NCBI GenBank assembly: GCA_025965635.1
Contig: JAOPWO010000172.1
Location: 1 to 10,128 of the forward strand
DNA: 10,128 nt
DNA from: Modestobacter sp.
GTDB taxonomy: Bacteria; Actinomycetota; Actinomycetes; Mycobacteriales; Geodermatophilaceae
Direction: 5' to 3'
The position numbers were made by a program, and so were the translations under genes. Positions 6,498 to 10,128 of this stretch are shown here, in pieces; within the stretch, counting starts at the first letter, position 1; every line of letters begins with the position of its first letter. The notes beneath the pieces are model-generated. The model was not told the origin of the DNA, did no database searches, and worked only from the letters and a program-made list of their open reading frames with translations.

Positions 6498-6748
6498 CCG
6501 CTGACCGGCCCACCACCCGCCCCGCCGGCTCGCGCAGCAATCAGGACGACCTGCTCGACGACCTGCTCGCGACCGTCCCGGTCACGGCTCCCACCCGTAC
6601 GGTCCCGGTCCCGGCCACGCCGGTGGTCGAGGTCCGCCTGACGCCGCTGCGCTGGTCGATGCCGCGCGGGCTGCCCGTGGCGGACCCGACCGGCGTCCTG
6701 CTCAGCTTCGGGCCGCTGCAGCTGTTCGTGGGCCGGCACGCCGGCTGA
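6494..6748 (+). CDS. Small hypothetical protein coupled to ParA (84 aa), candidate ParA partner
   Basis: This is an unrecognised 84-residue protein whose ATG (6494) overlaps the ParA stop in an ATGA, so translation is probably coupled. Three parts can be seen. Residues 1-16 are polar with three arginines (R5, R9, R14). Residues 17-28 form an acidic and leucine-rich stretch (DDLLDDLLATV) that could be an amphipathic helix. After a Thr/Pro/Val-rich linker (29-43), residues 44-80 look beta-rich (VVEVRLTPLRW, then GVLLSFGPLQLFVG) and end four residues from the C-terminus. There is no membrane segment, helix-turn-helix or cysteine. An arginine-bearing flexible N-terminus followed by a small folded part is how several ParA-activating partners are built, so a role as ParA adaptor or cargo tag is reasonable, though only inferred from position and layout. 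No separate ribosome site is evident, as expected for coupling. Confidence 0.75.
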   Translation: MTADRPTTRPAGSRSNQDDLLDDLLATVPVTAPTRTVPVPATPVVEVRLTPLRWSMPRGLPVADPTGVLLSFGPLQLFVGRHAG

Positions 6749-6798
6749 CGCGTCCGGGCCGGCCGCCGGGTCCGACGGGCGGCTGGGATCCTGCCGGC

Positions 6799-7563
6799 GT
6801 GGCCCGCAACCCCTTCCCGCCTCCGCGGACGCTGCTCCTCACCGAGCCGCCGAGAGCGGCCCTGGACCTCGCCGCACTGCTGGCGACCTGGCCCCTGCTG
6901 GCCGCGGCGCCCAGGGGGGACGGCCACCCCGTCCTGGTGCTGCCCGGGCTGCTCACCGGCGATCCGGCCACGATGCTGCTCCGCCGCGTGCTGGGCGCCC
7001 TCGGGCACGACGTGTCGGGCTGGAGCCTGGGCACCAACCGCGGCGCCACCGGGCGCGTCGTCCGGGAACTGCGCGCGCAGGTGGACCGGTTGCACCAGGA
7101 CTCCGGCCGGCGGGTGAGCCTGGTCGGCTGGAGCCTGGGCGGGCTCTACGCGCAAGAGCTCGCCCGGGCGTCGCCGAGGAGCGTCCGGGGGCTGATCACC
7201 CTGGGCAGCCCGGTGCTGCGCCGCAGGAGGTGGGCGCAGGGCGCTTCCCGGCTCGTCGACCGCGGAGCGCACCTGGTGCCGGGCACGGACGGGCACCACC
7301 GCCCGTGGGCGGAGTCCGGTCCGCTCCGCGTGCCGGCGACGTCGGTGTACACCCGCGCCGACGGCATCGTGGAGTGGACGTCGTGCCGGTACGCCGCCGC
7401 GTCCCGCCGCCAGAACGTCGAGGTGCGCGGCAGCCACCTCGGGCTCGCCCACAACCCCGCGGTGCTGTGGCTGCTCGCCGACCGGCTCGCCCAGCCGGAG
7501 ACGCAGTGGCGGCCGTTCCGCCCGCCCCTGCCACTGCGCCCGCTGTACCCGCACCGTCGCTGA
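6799..7563 (+). CDS. Alpha/beta-hydrolase, lipase/esterase-like
   Basis: This 254-residue alpha/beta-hydrolase is probably an esterase or lipase-like enzyme. The oxyanion strand region HPVLVLPGLL is at 43-52. The nucleophile elbow GWSLG is at 110-114, giving S112. A probable acid, D188, lies in YTRADGIVEW. The catalytic histidine is H213 in GSHLGLAHNP. This order and spacing complete a Ser-Asp-His triad. The N-terminus has a moderately hydrophobic stretch (20-37) but no clear signal peptide or lipobox, so it is likely cytosolic. The start is GTG at 6799; it is the first start codon in the open frame, and its ribosome site is weak. It lies 50 bp after the 84-residue protein gene on the same strand and may be cotranscribed with it, but nothing ties it to ParA function. 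A hairpin follows the stop codon by 7 bp. The true substrate is unknown. Confidence 0.88.
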   Translation: MARNPFPPPRTLLLTEPPRAALDLAALLATWPLLAAAPRGDGHPVLVLPGLLTGDPATMLLRRVLGALGHDVSGWSLGTNRGATGRVVRELRAQVDRLHQDSGRRVSLVGWSLGGLYAQELARASPRSVRGLITLGSPVLRRRRWAQGASRLVDRGAHLVPGTDGHHRPWAESGPLRVPATSVYTRADGIVEWTSCRYAAASRRQNVEVRGSHLGLAHNPAVLWLLADRLAQPETQWRPFRPPLPLRPLYPHRR

Positions 7564-7570
7564 CCAGGGG

Positions 7571-7589
7571 CCCCTGCCCGGCGCAGGGG
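7571..7589 (+). terminator. Intrinsic-type hairpin after the hydrolase gene
   Basis: A perfect 7-bp stem, CCCCTGC (7571-7577) with GCAGGGG (7583-7589), encloses a CCGGC loop. It starts 7 bp after the TGA of the hydrolase gene. There is no T-tract, but a compact GC stem directly after a stop is the usual form in high-GC actinobacteria. It likely ends the ParA-to-hydrolase transcript. Confidence 0.6.
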
Positions 7590-7621
7590 ACTCGTCGTCG
7601 CCGTCCGGGCAGCTGCGCCGG

Positions 7622-7646
7622 CCGACGCGCGGGGCTGGCGCGTCGG
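7622..7646. terminator. Strong 9-bp stem-loop in the intergenic region
   Basis: A perfect 9-bp stem, CCGACGCGC (7622-7630) with GCGCGTCGG (7638-7646), has a seven-base loop, GGGGCTG. It is the strongest hairpin in the 218-bp gap between the hydrolase and SnoaL genes, and a smaller one (GGAG/CTCC, 7655-7666) follows. It may be a second terminator or a structured leader element of the downstream operon; the sequence does not decide between them. Confidence 0.5.
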
Positions 7647-7728
7647 ACGACGGAGGAGCACGCTCCACAGAGCCGCAGGGGTGGGCCCCGGGCTCCGGTC
7701 GTCGCTGCCTCATCGGACTCCAGCTCCG

Positions 7729-7774
7729 CGGGCGCGCGCTCGCCCGACCGGGCGGGCGGACGGCGAGACGGAGG
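7729..7774 (+). promoter_or_regulatory. Mutually exclusive hairpins and ribosome-binding site before the SnoaL gene
   Basis: Three segments overlap in pairing: CGGGCG (7729-7734), CGCCCG (7741-7746) and CGGGCG (7749-7754). The middle one can pair with either neighbour, giving two alternative hairpins. A clear GGAGG ribosome site (7770-7774) follows, seven bases before the ATG at 7782. This arrangement is compatible with attenuation or control of translation, but GC-rich sequence makes such pairs common by chance. Confidence 0.3.
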
Positions 7775-7781
7775 CACAGCC

Positions 7782-8213
7782 ATGGACGATCCCCGCACGG
7801 TCGCTGCCCGGTGGCAGGACGCCTACAGCGCGCACGACGAGGAGGCCATCCGCGGGGTGCTCGCCGACGATGCGCGGCTGGTCGGTCCCAACGGTGTCTT
7901 CTCCGGTGCGCCGACGATCGCCGGCTACATGATGGCGTGGTCGGACGCCTTCCCCGATTCCCGGTACGCGCCGCAGCACGTCACCGTCGACGGCAACACG
8001 GTGGTGATGGAGTCGACGTTCACCGGCACGCAGACCGGGACCTTCACCGACCCCGGTGGGGACATCCCGGCCAGCAACCGGCCGGTGGAGGCGCGGAGCG
8101 CGCACGCCATCGTCGTCGACGGGGACCGCGTCACCGAGGTCCGGATGTACTTCGACGTGTTCGGGTTCCTGACCCAGCTCGGCGTCCTCCCGGCAGCGCC
8201 GTCCACCGGCTGA
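7782..8213 (+). CDS. SnoaL-like / NTF2-superfamily protein (ester cyclase-like)
   Basis: This 143-residue protein has the SnoaL-like NTF2 fold, a small cone-shaped alpha+beta barrel used by polyketide cyclases, hydratases, isomerases and many catabolic accessory enzymes. The family pattern runs the full length. An N-terminal helix pair (VAARWQDAYSAHDEEAIRGV, residues 7-26) is followed by DDARLVGPNGVFSG (29-42), then AWSDAFPDSRY (52-62). The late strands VVMESTFTGTQTGTF (74-88) and AHAIVVDGDRVTEVRMYFD (107-125) complete the sheet. The start ATG at 7782 has GGAGG at ideal spacing; longer in-frame extensions upstream have no coding character. It is the first gene of a probable three-gene unit with an ABM protein 43 bp on and an acyl-CoA synthetase after that. 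Whether it is catalytic, and on what, cannot be judged, since active residues vary widely in this superfamily. Confidence 0.87.
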   Translation: MDDPRTVAARWQDAYSAHDEEAIRGVLADDARLVGPNGVFSGAPTIAGYMMAWSDAFPDSRYAPQHVTVDGNTVVMESTFTGTQTGTFTDPGGDIPASNRPVEARSAHAIVVDGDRVTEVRMYFDVFGFLTQLGVLPAAPSTG

Positions 8214-8256
8214 CCGCACACTGGGCGGGACGAGACCCCGAGCCCCGGAGCACGCG

Positions 8257-8562
8257 ATGATGACCGTGGTGACCACGACCCGGCTGCGCGCCGGTGGCGA
8301 GGCCGAGTGGGACCTGGCGATGCGGGAGCGGTTCGAGTCCGCGCACACCCGCCCCGGGTGGGTGTCGGGACAGCTGCTGACCGCGGAGGACGAGGCCTCC
8401 ACCCGGGTGATCGTCGGGACCTGGCGGAGCCGTGAGGACTGGGAGGAGTGGCACGCCGACCCCGCCTTCCTGCAACGCCGGGAGACGCTGGAGCAGTTCG
8501 AGGCGGAGCCGAGCCGGACGGCGTGGTTCTCCGTCGTCGCCGACGCACGCGCGGACGACTGA
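8257..8562 (+). CDS. Antibiotic biosynthesis monooxygenase (ABM) family protein
   Basis: This 101-residue, single-domain protein has the dimeric alpha+beta barrel fold of the ABM family (PF03992). Known members include cofactor-free quinone-forming monooxygenases, heme-degrading enzymes and many proteins of unknown role. Typical features are the first strand VVTTTRLRAGGEAEW (4-18), an amphipathic helix (20-30), PGWVSGQLL (33-41), the strand STRVIVGTWRSREDWEEWH (48-66) with its clustered tryptophans, and a final strand TAWFSVV (88-94). Two start codons stand side by side (8257 and 8260); GGAG at 8247-8250 fits the first. It has no signal peptide. The gene sits between the SnoaL-like and acyl-CoA synthetase genes with short gaps (43 and 48 bp), which suggests one transcript. 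Oxygenase activity is possible but not shown by any residue I can identify. Confidence 0.85.
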   Translation: MMTVVTTTRLRAGGEAEWDLAMRERFESAHTRPGWVSGQLLTAEDEASTRVIVGTWRSREDWEEWHADPAFLQRRETLEQFEAEPSRTAWFSVVADARADD

Positions 8563-8610
8563 TCGTTCTGCTTGCCTTCCCCGGGCGTCTCCAGCAAGGT
8601 CGGGGGCGTC

Positions 8611-10128
8611 ATGGAACCCGCCTTCACGCCGCTGACGACGGCCGCGGTCGCCCGCGCCCGCCAGCACTCCGTCGGTGACCTGCTGCACCGCACCGCTCAG
8701 CGGTACCCGGACAAGCTCGCCGTCGTCTCCGGCGATCGGCGGCTGACCTACGCCGAGTTCGACGCGACCGTCAACCGCGCGGCGCACGCCCTGGCCGACC
8801 GCGGGATGGGAAAGGGCGACCGGCTGGCGCTGCTGTCGCACAACTCGTGGCAGTACGCGGTGCTCGCCTTCGCCACGGCCAAGCTGGGCGTGGTGCTCGT
8901 CCCGGTCAACTTCATGCTGGGACCGGGCGAGATCGCCTACGTCCTGCAGCACTCCGGCGCGACCGGGATCGTCGCTGAGGACGCGCTCGCCCCGACCGCG
9001 GAGGAGGCGCTGGCCGCCGCGGGCGTCGAGGGCGGGGTGCGCGGCTGGATCGGGCTCTCCGGCGTCGCGCCGGCGGCCGGCTGGGAAGACGTCGACGACT
9101 GGTGGCGCACCGGCCCGGACACCGCCCCGGACGTCGCGGTCGGCGACGACGACGCGCTCCGGCTGATGTACACCTCGGGCACCGAGTCGCGCCCGAAGGG
9201 CGTGCTGCTGTCGAGCCGCTCGCTGATCAGCCAGTACGTCAGCTGCGTGGTGGACGGCGGGATGACCGCGGACGACGTCGAGCTGCACTCGCTGCCGCTC
9301 TACCACTGCGCGCAGCTGGACTGCTTCTTCAGCGTCGACGTGTACCTGGGCGCGACCAGCATCATCCTGCCCGGTCCCGACCCGGCCGTCCTGCTGGCGA
9401 CCATCGCGCGGGAACGGGTCACCAAGCTGTTCTGCCCGCCGACGGTGTGGATCTCCCTGCTCCGCCACCCGGACTTCGACACCACCGACCTCTCCAGCCT
9501 GCGCAAGGGCTACTACGGCGCCTCGGCGATGCCGGTGGAGGTCCTGCGCGAGCTGCAGCGGCGCCTGCCCGACGTGGCGCTGTGGAACTTCTACGGGCAG
9601 ACCGAGATGTCCCCGCTGGCCACGATCCTGCGCCCGCACGAGCAGCTCGACCGGGCCGGCTCGGCCGGCCGGGCGTCGCTGAACGTCGAGACGATCCTGG
9701 TGGACGACGACGGCCGGCCGGTCCCGCCGGGCGAGGTCGGGGAGATCGTGCACCGCAGCCCGCACGCAGCGCTGGGCTACCACGACGACGAGGAGAAGAC
9801 GGCCGAGGCCTTCCGGGACGGCTGGTTCCACTCCGGCGACCTCGGCGTGCTGAGCCCGGACGGCTACCTCTCGGTGGTCGACCGCAAGAAGGACATGATC
9901 AAGACCGGCGGGGAGAACGTGGCCAGCCGCGAGGTGGAGGAGGCGATCTACGAGCTCCCGGGTGTCGGCGAGGTCGCCGTCTTCGGGATCAGCCACCCGC
10001 ACTGGATCGAGGCCGTCACCGCCGTCGTGGTGCCGAAGCCCGGGGCGACGCTCACCGCGGACGACGTGCACGCGCACGCCCGGGCCCGGCTGGCGGGCTA
10101 CAAGCGGCCCAAGTACATCGTGCTGGCC
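8611..10128 (+). CDS. Acyl-CoA synthetase / AMP-dependent ligase (3'-partial)
   Basis: This enzyme activates a carboxylic acid with ATP to an acyl-adenylate and passes it to CoA. The frame is open for 506 codons from ATG 8611 to the window edge with no stop. Adenylate-forming motifs appear in order: A3 YTSGTESRPKGV at 187-198, a variant of the common TSGTTG form; A5 NFYGQTEMS at 326-334; A7 WFHSGDLG at 405-412; and A8 DRKKDMIKTGGENV at 424-437. The closing GYKRPKYIVL (496-505) precedes the A10 lysine, which lies beyond the window. Only a few dozen residues should be missing, judging by the family's usual 510-550. GGGGGCG directly ahead of the ATG may be the ribosome site. The GGENV hinge is common in medium- or long-chain and aromatic acid CoA ligases, but the chain length of its substrate is not readable. 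It is probably cotranscribed with the two small enzymes upstream. Confidence 0.94.
   Translation, partial: MEPAFTPLTTAAVARARQHSVGDLLHRTAQRYPDKLAVVSGDRRLTYAEFDATVNRAAHALADRGMGKGDRLALLSHNSWQYAVLAFATAKLGVVLVPVNFMLGPGEIAYVLQHSGATGIVAEDALAPTAEEALAAAGVEGGVRGWIGLSGVAPAAGWEDVDDWWRTGPDTAPDVAVGDDDALRLMYTSGTESRPKGVLLSSRSLISQYVSCVVDGGMTADDVELHSLPLYHCAQLDCFFSVDVYLGATSIILPGPDPAVLLATIARERVTKLFCPPTVWISLLRHPDFDTTDLSSLRKGYYGASAMPVEVLRELQRRLPDVALWNFYGQTEMSPLATILRPHEQLDRAGSAGRASLNVETILVDDDGRPVPPGEVGEIVHRSPHAALGYHDDEEKTAEAFRDGWFHSGDLGVLSPDGYLSVVDRKKDMIKTGGENVASREVEEAIYELPGVGEVAVFGISHPHWIEAVTAVVVPKPGATLTADDVHAHARARLAGYKRPKYIVLA

Noticed and set aside
8131..10077. 648-codon antisense open frame over the acyl-CoA synthetase
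   Set aside because: The plus-strand frame has every adenylate-forming motif in order, while the antisense product has no recognisable domain and a shadow-like His/Arg/Val/Gly composition.

Overview
The window is very GC-rich, and nearly every third codon position in the real genes is G or C. The ligase, the esterase and the overall style suggest a high-GC actinobacterium. Geodermatophilaceae or a close relative is my guess; it is an inference, because no rRNA or other marker gene is present. Ten protein genes plus one very small one were found. No tRNA, rRNA, CRISPR array, insertion sequence or parS-like site was seen.

Layout. (1) Positions 1-1234, plus strand: the 3' part of an ATP-dependent DNA ligase of LigB type. 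(2) 1256-2686, minus strand: a 14-helix MFS drug exporter, converging on the ligase with only 21 bp between them. (3) 2747-2899, plus strand: a 50-codon, strongly acidic protein, divergent from the exporter. (4) 5337-2918, minus strand: a two-gene operon of a metal-dependent cyclase/isatin-hydrolase-type enzyme followed, with an ATGA overlap, by a ThDP-dependent enzyme. (5) 5730-6748, plus strand: an orphan ParA-family ATPase followed, again with an ATGA overlap, by an unrecognised 84-residue protein. (6) 6799-7563, plus strand: an alpha/beta-hydrolase, ending in a hairpin. (7) 7564-7781: a gene-free, hairpin-rich stretch. (8) 7782-10128, plus strand: a SnoaL-like protein, an ABM-family protein and an acyl-CoA synthetase cut by the window edge, closely spaced and probably one transcript.

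How the parts work together. The cyclase and ThDP enzyme form a plausible two-step route: hydrolytic opening of a cyclic or amide substrate to a 2-oxo acid, then ThDP-dependent decarboxylation or carboligation. Isatin is one candidate substrate (inference). The SnoaL, ABM and acyl-CoA synthetase set looks like a small module that activates a carboxylic acid for CoA-dependent breakdown or tailoring.

The most unusual unit is the ParA plus 84-residue pair. It lacks ParB and a visible parS, and it has the size and coupling expected of a minimal positioning system with a dedicated small adaptor. The 50-residue acidic gene and the alternative hairpins ahead of the SnoaL gene are the other items that standard annotation would probably miss.
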